Below are positions 17,960-27,224 of a stretch of DNA of 64,000 nucleotides, in pieces. The translations under genes were made by a program, and so were the position numbers. This stretch comes from Paraburkholderia sacchari (GTDB lineage: Bacteria > Pseudomonadota > Gammaproteobacteria > Burkholderiales > Burkholderiaceae), in assembly GCF_000785435.2 (NCBI RefSeq), contig NZ_JTDB02000003.1, positions 124,001 to 188,000 of the forward strand. The letters run 5' to 3'. A model generated the notes under the pieces. It did no database searches, had not been told where the DNA came from, and saw nothing but the letters and a program-made list of their open reading frames with translations. Positions within the stretch are counted from its first letter, which is position 1, and every line of letters starts with the position of its first letter.

Positions 17960-19651
17960 TCAAGCCTTCTTCCGACCGGGCCGGGCGGGCCCGAATGCGA
18001 AGCCGAGCGCGAGCAGCACGAGCGACACGGCGATCACCGTGTTGTTGCCGCTCGTCACGTAGGGCGTGAAGCCCTGGGTGCCTTCCACGCGCACGTCGAG
18101 CGAGCCCTCGGTGAAGGCGGGCAGGCGCGCGATCACGTTGCCGTGCGCATCGATGGCGGCGGTCGCGCCCGTGTTGGTTGCGCGCAGCATTGGCCGGCCG
18201 GTTTCGAGCGAGCGCATGCGCGCGATTTGCAGATGCTGGTCGAGCGCGATGGTGTCGCCGAACCACGCGAGGTTCGTCGAGTTGATGAGGATGCCCGGCG
18301 AGGTCGGATTCTCGCGCACGGTGCGCGCGATTTCCTCGCCGAAGATGTCCTCGTAGCAGATGTCGACGGCGACGGGCTGGTTGTGCACGAGGAACGGCGG
18401 CTGCACGGGGGCGCCGCGCGCGAAGTCGCCGAGCGGAATGTTCATGAGGTTCACGAACCAGCGGAAGCCCCATGGCACGAATTCGCCGAAGGGCACGAGG
18501 TGATGCTTGTCGTAGCGGTACAGGCCGTTCTGGCCGGGCGTGATGCCAAAGAGGCTGTTGGTGTAGTCGACCACGCGCCGCTCCGGCGTGATCGTGCCGC
18601 CCACGGCGCCGAACAGGATCGCGGTGTGGGTGCCGTCGGCGAACGCGCGGATATCGCGGCCGAATTTTTCGGGCATCTCCTGCAGCAGCACCGGAATAGC
18701 GGTCTCGGGCGTGATGACGAGGTCGGCGGGCTTTTCGGTGATGAGCCGCTGGAATTCGGCGAGCGATTCCTCGAAGCCGGATTCGGTGAACTTCATCTCC
18801 TGCTTCACGTTGCCTTGCAGCAGGCGCACGTTCAGCGGGGTGTTTTCAGGGTGCGTCCAGCTGACGAGCGGCAACAACAGACCAACGACGATCACGGCCA
18901 CGGCAATCCCGGCCGGCGTGGCCACTGATCCGATCGTGCCGATGGAACCGGTGGTGGCGCCGGCAGGCCCTCCGATTGCATCGGACCCTGCCTTGCGCAC
19001 GTGGACGAGCGCCTGCACGACGAACGCCGCGACGAGCGCGAGCACCCAGCCGACGCCATAGACACCGACGATCGGCGCGAATCCGGCCAACGGCCCGTCC
19101 ACCTGCGCGTAGCCGCTAGAAAGCCACGGAAAGCCGGTGAAGACATAGCCGCGAGCCCATTCACCCAGCGCCCACGCGCTCGCGAAGGCAAACGCGCCAT
19201 GCCATGTCGGCGAAAACGGCAGGGTGCGCCCGTTCTTTGCGTGTCCCGCGCAAAACGACCAGACCAGCGCGGCCAGCGCCGGATAGAGCCCGAGGTAGAG
19301 CGAGAAGAGCACGAGCGCCGTGCCTGCAAGCACGGCGGGCATGCCGCCGTAGAAGTGCATGCTCACATAGAGCCACCAGACGCCGGTCACGAAGTTGCCG
19401 AAGCCGAACGCCCAGCCGGTGAAGAGCGCGCTTTTCCACCCCGTGGTGCGCGTGAGCCAGAAATAAAAGCCCGCGAAGATCGCGATTTCGAGCCAGCCGC
19501 CGTGCGGCGTGGGCGCGAACGAAAGCGTGTTGAGCGCGCCCAGGACGGCGGCGGCCGCGTAGTGCCATACGGGCAGCGCGCGGCGCGCGGCGATGGGGGT
19601 GTCTGCGGCGCGCGCGCCGTCGCGCGCGCGGGAATCGATTGGTTCAGCCAT
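17960..19651 (-). CDS. lnt: Apolipoprotein N-acyltransferase
   Basis: Inner-membrane enzyme that adds the third acyl chain to lipoproteins. It has 563 residues, slightly longer than the E. coli enzyme. Six or more N-terminal helices precede the periplasmic nitrilase domain. The catalytic triad can be placed: Glu in VITPETAIPVL, Lys in YDKHHLVPFGEFVPWG and Cys in AVDICYEDIFGEE. A last helix (VIAVSLVLLALGFAFG) closes the protein. It sits between corC and glyQ, as in other beta-proteobacteria. Several predicted lipoproteins in this window would be its substrates. Confidence 0.95.
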   Translation of the reverse strand: MAEPIDSRARDGARAADTPIAARRALPVWHYAAAAVLGALNTLSFAPTPHGGWLEIAIFAGFYFWLTRTTGWKSALFTGWAFGFGNFVTGVWWLYVSMHFYGGMPAVLAGTALVLFSLYLGLYPALAALVWSFCAGHAKNGRTLPFSPTWHGAFAFASAWALGEWARGYVFTGFPWLSSGYAQVDGPLAGFAPIVGVYGVGWVLALVAAFVVQALVHVRKAGSDAIGGPAGATTGSIGTIGSVATPAGIAVAVIVVGLLLPLVSWTHPENTPLNVRLLQGNVKQEMKFTESGFEESLAEFQRLITEKPADLVITPETAIPVLLQEMPEKFGRDIRAFADGTHTAILFGAVGGTITPERRVVDYTNSLFGITPGQNGLYRYDKHHLVPFGEFVPWGFRWFVNLMNIPLGDFARGAPVQPPFLVHNQPVAVDICYEDIFGEEIARTVRENPTSPGILINSTNLAWFGDTIALDQHLQIARMRSLETGRPMLRATNTGATAAIDAHGNVIARLPAFTEGSLDVRVEGTQGFTPYVTSGNNTVIAVSLVLLALGFAFGPARPGRKKA

Positions 19652-19888
19652 GGGTATGCTTGGGCGCTGCAGTCCGACTGCAGGGGCGCGCGGGGCGCGG
19701 GTTGCAAAACGTTCGCTGCACGCGCCATGCGCGCAGCGAGCGCAACGATAGCATTTTCACGCGTCGGCATTGTGTGACGCCGGGGGCGTTTCTGGGGCGG
19801 CGTTTGGGGCTCGATCGCGCTTCGGCGGCTTGAAAAGCGCAACGCCGGCCCGCAGGCCGGCGTCGTCCAAAGCACGCGCAGCAGGGTG

Positions 19889-20782
19889 TCAGGTGCCCTG
19901 CGGCTGCAACTCGGCTTCACGCTGGCCCGCGAGCGGATCGCGGCGCACCAGCAGCATATGTACCTGGCGCGCGTCGGCGCGCAGCACCTCGAAGATCAGG
20001 TCGTCGATGCGGACCTTTTCGCCGCGATGCGGCACGTGCCCGAAGTGATTCGTGACAAACCCGCCGATGGTGTCGACTTCCTCGTCCGAGAAATGGGTGC
20101 CGAACGTTTCGTTGAACTGCTCGATTTCGGTGAGCGCGCGCACGCGGAAGCGCCCATCGGGCGAGGCGATGATGTTGCCGCTTTCCTCGTCGAAGTCGTA
20201 TTCGTCCTCGATGTCACCAACGATCTGCTCGAGCACGTCCTCGATTGTGATGAGGCCGGCCACGCCGCCGTATTCGTCGACGACGATGGCGATGTGGTTG
20301 CGGTTCTGGCGAAAGTCGTGCAGCAGCACGTTCAGGCGCTTGGACTCGGGAATGAACACGGCCGGGCGCAGCATGCCGCGCACGTCGAATTCTTCCTCGG
20401 CGTAGTAGCGCAGCAGGTCTTTCGCGAGCAAAACGCCGATGACGTTGTCGCGATTGCCTTCGTAGACCGGATAGCGCGAGTGCGCCTTGTCCAGCACGAA
20501 GGGGATGAATTCGTCGGGGCTATCGGCGATGTTGATCGCATCCATCTGGGCACGGGGCACCATGATGTCGCGCGCGCAGAGCTCGGACACCTGGAACACG
20601 CCTTCGATCATCGAAAGCGAATCGGCGTCGATCAGATTGCGCTCGTGCGCGTCCTGGAGGATTTCGAGAAGCTCGCTGCGCGAGTCGGGCTCGGGCGAGA
20701 TGAGGTCGGTCAGCCGCTCGAGCAGCGAGCGCTTTTCCTGGGGTTTGCCGGTTTGTCGTCGACTGGGATAAGAGTCGTTCAT
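19889..20782 (-). CDS. corC: CorC/HlyC-family CBS-domain protein (Mg/Co efflux accessory)
   Basis: A 297-residue cytoplasmic protein. After a charged N-terminus (LLERLTDLISPEPDSRSELLEIL) come two CBS repeats (VPRAQMDAINIADSPDEFI and later HIAIVVDEYGGVAGLITIEDVLEQIVGDIEDEYD). A CorC_HlyC (transporter-associated) domain ends the protein. The start MNDSYPSRRQ at 20782 is preferred to an earlier in-frame codon because it matches the family start. It is 237 bp upstream of lnt. The role in divalent cation handling is family knowledge. Confidence 0.93.
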   Translation of the reverse strand: MNDSYPSRRQTGKPQEKRSLLERLTDLISPEPDSRSELLEILQDAHERNLIDADSLSMIEGVFQVSELCARDIMVPRAQMDAINIADSPDEFIPFVLDKAHSRYPVYEGNRDNVIGVLLAKDLLRYYAEEEFDVRGMLRPAVFIPESKRLNVLLHDFRQNRNHIAIVVDEYGGVAGLITIEDVLEQIVGDIEDEYDFDEESGNIIASPDGRFRVRALTEIEQFNETFGTHFSDEEVDTIGGFVTNHFGHVPHRGEKVRIDDLIFEVLRADARQVHMLLVRRDPLAGQREAELQPQGT

Positions 20783-21160
20783 GGTGGTGCGCCCTGAACC
20801 TCTTGATGGCTGGGCGCGCTGTTGCGGATAGGAAAGGATACAGCATGCGTGTGGCGCGCCTGTGTAGGGCATGCCCGTGGTTCATCGTAACGCAGATGCG
20901 GGGTGCCCGGGGACGCTCGGCATGCGGCAACGGTTGTCGATGTGCCTGCCCGGCCCCCCTTGCCATATCTCACGAATCTTCGGGCCTCGGATTTAGATGA
21001 TTTTGGACATGGGTTTGATGGGTGTCACCTGTACCAGAATGTTTGACATTTGCCTTTCAGTGACGTTGCTCTAATTCGGACCTTCACGCGGAACCCCCAA
21101 TCGTTCCGCGCGTCGTTGACCGGGCACGAGGTCCGGTCCAGGTGCGTAAGGAGAACCATC
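20783..21160. other. Intergenic region between divergent corC and the lipoprotein trio
   Basis: 378 bp with no convincing gene. It must hold the promoters of both divergent units. A TTGACA is present at 21043-21048, but no well-spaced -10 is seen, so no promoter is called. AAGGAG at 21148-21153 is the ribosome site of the next gene. Confidence 0.6.
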
Positions 21161-21868
21161 TTGCAGGTGTTATCGAAGCAGCGCGCAACGCGGTGTGCGG
21201 CATGGCTCGTGCCGTCTTTGTTCATTGTCCTGGCAGGTTGCGCGACCGAAGCGTCGCGCACGCTGCCGGTCCCGGAAGTGGCAGTGGCGCGCACGCCATA
21301 CGCCGGCAAGCCGGTGGCGGTCGCCGTCGGCAAGTTCGACAACCGTTCGAGCTATATGCGCGGCATTTTCACGGACGGAATCGACCGTCTGGGCGGCCAG
21401 GCCAAAACCATTCTGATCACGGCGCTCCAACAGAGCGGGCGCTTCAACGTGCTCGACCGCGACAACCTCGACGAGATCCGCCAGGAGGCTAGCTTCGCGA
21501 AGCAGGCGCAGGCGCTCAGGGGCGCGCGCTACATCCTCACCGGCGACGTGACGGAATTCGGCCGCAAGGAAGTCGGCGATCAGCAGCTATTCGGCATCCT
21601 CGGGCGTGGCAAGAGCCAGGTGGCCTACGCGAAGGTGAGCCTCAATGTGGTCGATACGGTTACGTCGGCGGTCGTGCTGTCGGCGCAGGGCGCGGGCGAA
21701 TACAGCCTGTCGAACCGCGAGGTGATCGGCTTCGGCGGCACGGCGGGGTATGACTCGACCCTCAACGGCAAGGTGCTCGACCTGGCGATTCAGGAGGCCG
21801 TCAACCGCCTCGCGGAACGCGTCGATGCTGGCGCGCTCGCCCCTGCAGGGCAGCCCCTCGTGAAGTGA
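21161..21868 (+). CDS. CsgG/HfaB-family lipoprotein
   Basis: A 235-residue lipoprotein with the CsgG domain. I start it at TTG 21161, because AAGGAG at 21148-21153 is 7 nt away and the result is a clean lipoprotein signal ending in VLAGCATEAS; upstream in-frame codons lack this. The CsgG-domain features are PVAVAVGKFDNRSSY, ILITALQQSGRFNVLDRDNLDEI and a GARYILTGDVTEFG block, then a conserved C-terminal helix. It is first of three consecutive lipoprotein genes, an order also known from Neisseria (the GNA1162 locus). The role is probably in the outer-membrane envelope and is not established. Confidence 0.88.
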   Translation: MQVLSKQRATRCAAWLVPSLFIVLAGCATEASRTLPVPEVAVARTPYAGKPVAVAVGKFDNRSSYMRGIFTDGIDRLGGQAKTILITALQQSGRFNVLDRDNLDEIRQEASFAKQAQALRGARYILTGDVTEFGRKEVGDQQLFGILGRGKSQVAYAKVSLNVVDTVTSAVVLSAQGAGEYSLSNREVIGFGGTAGYDSTLNGKVLDLAIQEAVNRLAERVDAGALAPAGQPLVK

Positions 21869-21911
21869 CGACCGCGTGAATCCATCCTGTTTGAACAGAA
21901 GAATCAGACCC

Positions 21912-22292
21912 ATGACCCAAACCCCCACCACACGGCGGTCCGTTGCTGGGCCGCTCGGCGTTGCCCTGGCCGTTGCCGGCGTGTTGCTCGCCGGCTGTGC
22001 GACGCGCCCGCAACCCACGCTCTATCAATGGGATGCCTACCAGCCGCAGGTCTATGCGTACCTGAAAGGGCAGACGAGCCCTGAAGAGCAGATCACGGCG
22101 CTCGAACAGGCGCTTCAACAGATCCGCGCCAAGGGCAACCGGCCGCCCCCCGGTTTCCACGCCCACCTCGGCTCGCTTTACGCGAGCGTCGGCAAGGGCC
22201 AGCAGGCGCAGCAGGAATTGCGTGCCGAGAAGGAGGCCTTCCCTGAGTCGTCCGCATACATGGACTTTTTGTTGAAGAACCTCTCGAAGTAG
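21912..22292 (+). CDS. DUF4810 lipoprotein
   Basis: A small lipoprotein of 126 residues with signal and lipobox VLLAGCATRP followed by LYQWDAYQPQVYAYLKG, the DUF4810 signature, and a helical TPR-like C-terminus (YASVGKGQQAQQELRAEKEAFPES). The ATG at 21912 is chosen; a GTG at 21876 would extend the signal oddly. It lies between the CsgG-like and DUF799 lipoproteins, 43 bp and 10 bp from them, so the three are probably one operon and one complex. The function is unknown. Confidence 0.87.
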   Translation: MTQTPTTRRSVAGPLGVALAVAGVLLAGCATRPQPTLYQWDAYQPQVYAYLKGQTSPEEQITALEQALQQIRAKGNRPPPGFHAHLGSLYASVGKGQQAQQELRAEKEAFPESSAYMDFLLKNLSK

Positions 22293-22302
22293 GCACGCCA
22301 TC

Positions 22303-22983
22303 ATGCTCAAATTTTCGATACTGAAATGCCTGCCGGTGCTCGCGGTTTCCGCGCTGCTCGCCGCGTGCGTGGCGCCGCAGAAGCAAACTGCCGGCTACGA
22401 CTACACCGCGTTCAGGAGCGCAAAGCCGCGCTCGATTCTCGTGCTGCCGCCGCTGAACGAAACCGTCGATGTGAATGCCACCAACGGCATGCTGTCGCAG
22501 ATGACGATGCCGCTCGCGGAGTCCGGCTATTACGTGCTGCCCGTTGCCGAAGTGGCGGAGACCTTCCGCCAGAACGGCATTGCGTTGCCCGTGGAGATGC
22601 AGGCTATGTCGCCGAAAAAACTGCGTGAAATCTTCGGCGCCGATGCCGTGCTCTACACGAAGGTCACGCAGTACGGCTCCGTCTATCGCGTGGTTGACAG
22701 CAATACGTTCGTCTCGGCGACCGCGAAGCTCGTCAGCCTAGGTACGGGCGATGTGCTCTGGCAAGGCACCGCGACAGCCAACGGCAAGGAACTCGGCAAC
22801 GTGGACTTCGGCAGCGGCAGCATTATCGGCATGATGGTGCAGGCGGCGGTCAAGCAGGTCGCGCATTCGCTCGCCGACGAAAGCCAGGAGGTAGCGGGTT
22901 TGACGAGCCAGAGGCTGTTGTCCGCCGGGCAGCCGAACGGAATCCTCTACGGCCCGCATTCGCCGAAGTACGGCAGCGATTGA
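22303..22983 (+). CDS. DUF799 (GNA1162-type) lipoprotein
   Basis: A 226-residue lipoprotein, signal MLKFSILKCLPVLAVSALLA with lipobox LAAC. The body has the DUF799/GNA1162 pattern: SILVLPPLNETVDVNA, MTMPLAESGYYVLPVAEVAETF and the later FGADAVLYTKVTQYGS. The Neisseria homologue GNA1162 is a surface-associated lipoprotein. It is last of the trio and ends 28 bp from the convergent chaC gene. The structural fold resembles TolB-N-like or CsgG-like domains, which fits co-assembly with the first gene, but that is an inference. Confidence 0.88.
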   Translation: MLKFSILKCLPVLAVSALLAACVAPQKQTAGYDYTAFRSAKPRSILVLPPLNETVDVNATNGMLSQMTMPLAESGYYVLPVAEVAETFRQNGIALPVEMQAMSPKKLREIFGADAVLYTKVTQYGSVYRVVDSNTFVSATAKLVSLGTGDVLWQGTATANGKELGNVDFGSGSIIGMMVQAAVKQVAHSLADESQEVAGLTSQRLLSAGQPNGILYGPHSPKYGSD

Positions 22984-23011
22984 GTTTGCTGCGCCGAACC
23001 GGGCCAGGTGC

Positions 23012-23707
23012 TCACGCGCAGCGCGCGAGCAAGCGCTCCAGCGCCCGGTCGGGCATGCCGCTCTCGCGCAGGGCTTCGACGGTGCGACGCACGTAGTCGA
23101 GCGTCGTGCCGTAGCGGCCCGATGCGCAGCCGAACACCTGGCGCACCGTGTCTTCGCCGAGCTTGCCCGTGTAGGTGGGCACGTCGCGGCGCATCACGAA
23201 GGCGAGCGCCGCGACGCGTCGGCCATCGGCGAGCGAGCAGGGAAGCCAGGCGGGCCGGTACGAACCCATCGGCATTTCGCGGCGCCACAGGGCTTCCAGA
23301 TGCGGCATGACGCCGTCGGCGGCCAGCCGGAACGCCACGCCGGCGCACGAGCCGCCGCGATCGAGCGCGAGCACGAGTCCAGGCTGCTCGGGCGTGCCGC
23401 GATTCACGCGCGACCAGAGATACAGCCCGCGATGATAGCCATGCACGCGCGAGCGCACGTTTTCGACGGTCGGCAGGCCCGGGTTCCAGATCAGCGAGCC
23501 ATAACCGAACAGCCAGATGTCGCTCGTGCGGTCCCATTGCTGGAGTGTGCGCTCAAGCGATGCGCGCAGCTCCTCTTCGCTGAGCAGACGCGACTCGCCG
23601 AGCGACGGCGGATAGCCAGGGCAGGGTTTGGGCATGCCGCTGGCGGGCGCGCCATCCACCAGCGGTTCGGCAACAACACTGGAATCGCTCGCGCGCTTGT
23701 CGTTCAT
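23012..23707 (-). CDS. ChaC-like glutathione-specific gamma-glutamylcyclotransferase
   Basis: A 231-residue ChaC-family enzyme, expected to cleave glutathione to 5-oxoproline and Cys-Gly in the cytoplasm. The substrate loop WLFGYGSLIWNPG is the family hallmark, followed by VHGYHRGLYLWS and, in the second half, LEALWRREMPMGSYRP, where the catalytic glutamate is expected. The first 45 residues are a variable, probably disordered extension. It lies 36 bp downstream of ybeY and convergent to the lipoprotein trio. Confidence 0.9.
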   Translation of the reverse strand: MNDKRASDSSVVAEPLVDGAPASGMPKPCPGYPPSLGESRLLSEEELRASLERTLQQWDRTSDIWLFGYGSLIWNPGLPTVENVRSRVHGYHRGLYLWSRVNRGTPEQPGLVLALDRGGSCAGVAFRLAADGVMPHLEALWRREMPMGSYRPAWLPCSLADGRRVAALAFVMRRDVPTYTGKLGEDTVRQVFGCASGRYGTTLDYVRRTVEALRESGMPDRALERLLARCA

Positions 23708-23743
23708 GTCTGAAGGGCTCGGGCCGGAAGGGGGCGTGTCGCC

Positions 23744-24205
23744 TTACTTGTACGGATCGGGAAAGCCGAGTGAGTTGAGCACCTCGGTTTCGATGCCCTC
23801 CATCTCCTCCGCTTCGGCGTCGTCCTCGTGATCGTAGCCTTGCGCGTGCAGTGTGCCGTGCACGAGCAGATGCGCGTAGTGCGACGAAAGCGGCTTGCCC
23901 TGTTCGGCGGCTTCCTTCTCCACCACCGGGCAGCAGAGGATCAGGTCACCGGTCACCGGGTCATCCTCGCTTTCGGCGTAGGCGAACGTGAGGACGTTGG
24001 TCGCGTAGTCCTTGCCGCGATACGTGCGGTTGAGCGTGCGGCCTTCCTCGGCGTCGACGAAGCGCACGGTCAGCTCGGCATCGGCGAAGAGCGCGGCCTT
24101 TATCCACGCTGCCACGGTGGCCCGTGGCAGCGCGGCCTTGTGCTCGGGAAACGCCTTCGCGGCGGGGAACTGCACGTTTAGTTTGAGTTTCGGTGCGCGG
24201 GCCAT
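23744..24205 (-). CDS. ybeY: rRNA maturation RNase YbeY
   Basis: Zinc-dependent endoribonuclease for 16S rRNA 3' end maturation and ribosome quality control, 153 residues. The metal motif [11 protein letters not shown] is complete, and [16 protein letters not shown] is the second conserved block. The start [12 protein letters not shown] at 24205 gives the normal length; a much longer in-frame extension into the phoH gap is rich in arginine and is rejected. It follows phoH by 46 bp, the classic miaB-phoH-ybeY order. Confidence 0.95.
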   Translation of the reverse strand: MARAPKLKLNVQFPAAKAFPEHKAALPRATVAAWIKAALFADAELTVRFVDAEEGRTLNRTYRGKDYATNVLTFAYAESEDDPVTGDLILCCPVVEKEAAEQGKPLSSHYAHLLVHGTLHAQGYDHEDDAEAEEMEGIETEVLNSLGFPDPYK

Positions 24206-24251
24206 GGATGCGTGGTTCTTTGCTACTCGAATTCGGGCTCGATCTCGCGCT

Positions 24252-25379
24252 TTAGCGCGCGTCGCCGCCGCTTTCATCCTTCTTCGAATGCGCGTCATAG
24301 GCCTCGACAATACGCGCGACGAGCGGATGGCGCACGACGTCCGCGCTCGTGAAGCGCGTGAGCGCGATGCCGCGCACGTTGGCGAGCACCTGCTGCGCCT
24401 CGATCAGCCCGCTCTTGTGGCCGCGCGGCAGGTCCACCTGGGTGGTGTCGCCAGTCACGACGGCCTTCGAGCCGAAGCCGATACGCGTCAAGAACATCTT
24501 CATCTGCTCGGGCGTGGTGTTCTGCGCCTCGTCGAGGATGATGAACGCGTGATTGAGCGTGCGTCCGCGCATGTACGCGAGCGGCGCGATTTCGATCATC
24601 TGGCGCTCGAACATCTTCGCGGTCTTGTCAAAGCCAAGCAGGTCGTAGAGCGCGTCGTACAGCGGGCGCAGATACGGATCCACCTTCTGCGCGAGATCGC
24701 CGGGCAGGAAGCCGAGACGCTCGCCCGCTTCCACGGCGGGGCGCGTGAGGACGATGCGCTTGACCTGATCGCGCTCGAGTGCGTCCACGGCGCAGGCCAC
24801 CGCGAGATAGGTCTTGCCCGTGCCCGCCGGCCCGACGCCGAAGGTCACGTCGTGCGAGATGATCTGCTTGAGGTATTCGCGCTGTGCAGGCGTGCGGCCG
24901 CGCAGGTCGGCGCGTCGCGTGTAGAGCTTCGGGCCGAGTTCTTCTACGTCGACGCCTTCGCGCGCGGGCTCGTCGAACGGGTGGTCGGGGTCGCCGCGAA
25001 AACGCGGGTCGATCTCGGTGGCGTCGATGCCGTTGTTGCCACCGCTGTTTCCACCGCTGTTTCCACGTACGCCGCCGTTGCCATTGCCGCGCGGGTCATT
25101 GGCGGGATTGCCCGGGTGCCGCGCCTCGACCAGCGCGAGCTGAATGTCGTCGACGGAGAGCGGGTCACGCGCCTGGTTGTAGAAGTTTTCGAGCGCGGCG
25201 AGCGCGAGTTTCGCGCCGCGGCCGCGGATCGAGATGCGATGGCCGCGCCGCGCGAGGGTCACGTCGAGCGCCTGCTCGATCTGCCGCAGGTTTTCGTCGA
25301 GCGGGCCGCAGAGGTTCGCGAGCCGCGCATTGTCGTCGCGCGGCGCGTTGAATTCCAGATGCTGCTGATTGGGCTTCAA
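24252..25379 (-). CDS. PhoH-like ATPase
   Basis: Cytoplasmic P-loop ATPase of 375 residues, often linked with YbeY in RNA metabolism. An N-terminal KH-like region ([21 protein letters not shown]) comes before the PhoH domain, with Walker [16 protein letters not shown] and Walker [22 protein letters not shown] glycine- and asparagine-rich stretch at about residues 97-118 separates the two and looks like a flexible insert. The start is a TTG at 25379 with CGGAG upstream; no better in-frame codon precedes it. It lies 29 bp after miaB. Confidence 0.93.
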   Translation of the reverse strand: MKPNQQHLEFNAPRDDNARLANLCGPLDENLRQIEQALDVTLARRGHRISIRGRGAKLALAALENFYNQARDPLSVDDIQLALVEARHPGNPANDPRGNGNGGVRGNSGGNSGGNNGIDATEIDPRFRGDPDHPFDEPAREGVDVEELGPKLYTRRADLRGRTPAQREYLKQIISHDVTFGVGPAGTGKTYLAVACAVDALERDQVKRIVLTRPAVEAGERLGFLPGDLAQKVDPYLRPLYDALYDLLGFDKTAKMFERQMIEIAPLAYMRGRTLNHAFIILDEAQNTTPEQMKMFLTRIGFGSKAVVTGDTTQVDLPRGHKSGLIEAQQVLANVRGIALTRFTSADVVRHPLVARIVEAYDAHSKKDESGGDAR

Positions 25380-25408
25380 GGTATCAGTGAACTCCGTTCA
25401 GGCGCCGC

Positions 25409-26782
25409 TCAATGCGGGAGCGCCGAAGTGTCCTCGTGCGCGAGCACGAGTTCGCCGCGCAGCGAGTGCGGATAGGCGTGATTGATCTTCACGTCGATCA
25501 TCTGGCCGATCAGGCGCGCGTGCGAGGCCAGCGGCGCCGGGAAGTTGACGACGCGGTTGTTCTCGGTGCGGCCCGAGAGTTCGCTCGGGTCCTTGCGCGA
25601 CGGGCCTTCCACGAGAATGCGCTCGACCCGGCCAACCATCGACTGGCTGATGCGCTGCACGTTTTCTTCGATCGTGGCCTGCAGATGCTGGAGGCGCTTC
25701 AACTTGACCTCGCGCGGCGTGTCGTCGTGCAGATTCGCAGCGGGCGTGCCTGGGCGCGGGCTGTAGATGAACGAGAAGCTCGTGTCGTACTTCATTTCCT
25801 CGACAAGCGCCATGGTCTTCTCGAAGTCCTCCTCGGTCTCGCCGGGGAAGCCCACGATGATGTCCGTGGAAAGCGACAGGTCCGGGCGAATCGCGCGCAG
25901 CTTGCGGATGACCGACTTGTATTCGAGCACGGTGTAGCCGCGCTTCATTGCCATGAGCACGCGGTCCGAGCCGTGCTGCACCGGCAGATGCAGATGGCTC
26001 ACGAGCTTGGGCACCTTGGCGTAGGCGTCGATGAGGCGCTGCGTGAATTCCTTCGGGTGCGAAGTGGTGTAGCGGATGCGCTCGATGCCGGGAATGTCGG
26101 CGACGTATTCGATCAGCGTGGCGAAGTCGGCGATATCGGGCGAGCCTTGCGTGAGCGCGCCAAGATAAGCGTTCACGTTCTGGCCGAGCAGCGTGACTTC
26201 GCGCACGCCCTGGTCGGCGAGGCCGGCGATTTCAGTGAGCACATCGTCGAGCGGACGCGAGACTTCCTCGCCGCGCGTGTACGGCACGACGCAGTAACTG
26301 CAGTACTTCGAGCAGCCTTCCATGATCGAGACGAACGCGCTCGGACCCTCCACGCGTGCGGGCGGCAGATGGTCGAACTTCTCGATTTCGGGGAAGGTGA
26401 TGTCGACCTGCGCGCGGCCCGAGGCGCGGCGCGCGTCGATCATCTGCGGCAGGCGGTGCAGGGTTTGCGGGCCGAACACGAGGTCCACGTAGGGCGCGCG
26501 CTGCACGATGGCCGCGCCTTCCTGGCTTGCCACGCAGCCGCCCACGCCGATCAGCAGGTTCGGGTTCGCTTCCTTCAGCTCGCGCACGCGGCCGAGGTCG
26601 GAGAACACTTTCTCCTGGGCTTTCTCGCGCACCGAGCAGGTGTTGAAGAGAATCACGTCCGCATCTTCGGGCGTGTCGGTTTTGACGAGGCCTTCAGCGG
26701 CGCCGAGCACGTCGACCATTTTGTCGGAGTCGTACTCGTTCATCTGGCAGCCAAAGGTCTTTACATAAACTTTCTTGGTCAT
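25409..26782 (-). CDS. miaB: tRNA-2-methylthio-N6-dimethylallyladenosine synthase
   Basis: Radical-SAM methylthiotransferase that converts i6A37 to ms2i6A37 in tRNAs, 457 residues. The N-terminal UPF0004 domain has cysteines in [25 protein letters not shown] and [11 protein letters not shown], the auxiliary cluster ligands. The radical SAM motif is [15 protein letters not shown] (CX3CX2C), and a C-terminal TRAM domain ends the protein. The start at 26782 ([11 protein letters not shown]) is the family start; 20 upstream in-frame residues are rejected. Confidence 0.96.
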   Translation of the reverse strand: MTKKVYVKTFGCQMNEYDSDKMVDVLGAAEGLVKTDTPEDADVILFNTCSVREKAQEKVFSDLGRVRELKEANPNLLIGVGGCVASQEGAAIVQRAPYVDLVFGPQTLHRLPQMIDARRASGRAQVDITFPEIEKFDHLPPARVEGPSAFVSIMEGCSKYCSYCVVPYTRGEEVSRPLDDVLTEIAGLADQGVREVTLLGQNVNAYLGALTQGSPDIADFATLIEYVADIPGIERIRYTTSHPKEFTQRLIDAYAKVPKLVSHLHLPVQHGSDRVLMAMKRGYTVLEYKSVIRKLRAIRPDLSLSTDIIVGFPGETEEDFEKTMALVEEMKYDTSFSFIYSPRPGTPAANLHDDTPREVKLKRLQHLQATIEENVQRISQSMVGRVERILVEGPSRKDPSELSGRTENNRVVNFPAPLASHARLIGQMIDVKINHAYPHSLRGELVLAHEDTSALPH

Positions 26783-27224
26783 CGGGGTCGCCGTTCGCAG
26801 TGGTTTACCTGGGGGCGTCGTCCGGTTGATGCACTCGTGCACTTCGGGACTACGGTGATAAAGGGGCTGAAACAGGTGGCCGGCCGGCCTGGGCCGTGGC
26901 GCACCTCAGCGGGCGCGATTCGCGGGCCGATTCAGGTGCCGATTCACGTCCTTTTGCGTACTTTTTGCCGCCAGTTCGCGGTGCAAATCGTGCTTTCAGG
27001 TGCTTTCAGCGCAATCCAACATTATAGCCTCATGCGCTGTCGGGATATGCACGGGCGTGCGGTGCGCGCGCATATCGCCGGAGGGCAAAAGCATTTCCGG
27101 AACCGCGTTCGGCAATGCTGATATCAGTGTGAAGATAACTTCGTTGGGCGTGGCCGGACGCGATGCTACTCTGGCCTCCGTTCAAGCTCTTGCGCCCTCT
27201 GGCGGCGCGCTACGGAGGCATGCC
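26783..27224. other. Intergenic region between miaB and the XRE-cupin regulator
   Basis: 442 bp between divergent genes, with no gene recognised. It contains a perfect minus-strand TATAAT at 27021-27026 that could serve miaB at some distance, and GGAGG at 27214-27218 as ribosome site for the plus-strand regulator. Confidence 0.55.
27021..27026 (-). promoter_or_regulatory. Candidate -10 element for miaB-phoH-ybeY
   Basis: The plus strand reads ATTATA, giving TATAAT on the minus strand. No good -35 is seen at 16-18 bp, and the distance to the miaB start is about 240 bp, so this is only a candidate. Confidence 0.3.

Noticed and set aside
21043..21075. A sigma-70 promoter for the lipoprotein trio (TTGACA at 21043)
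   Set aside because: No -10 sequence at 16-18 bp; the best candidate is 21 bp away.
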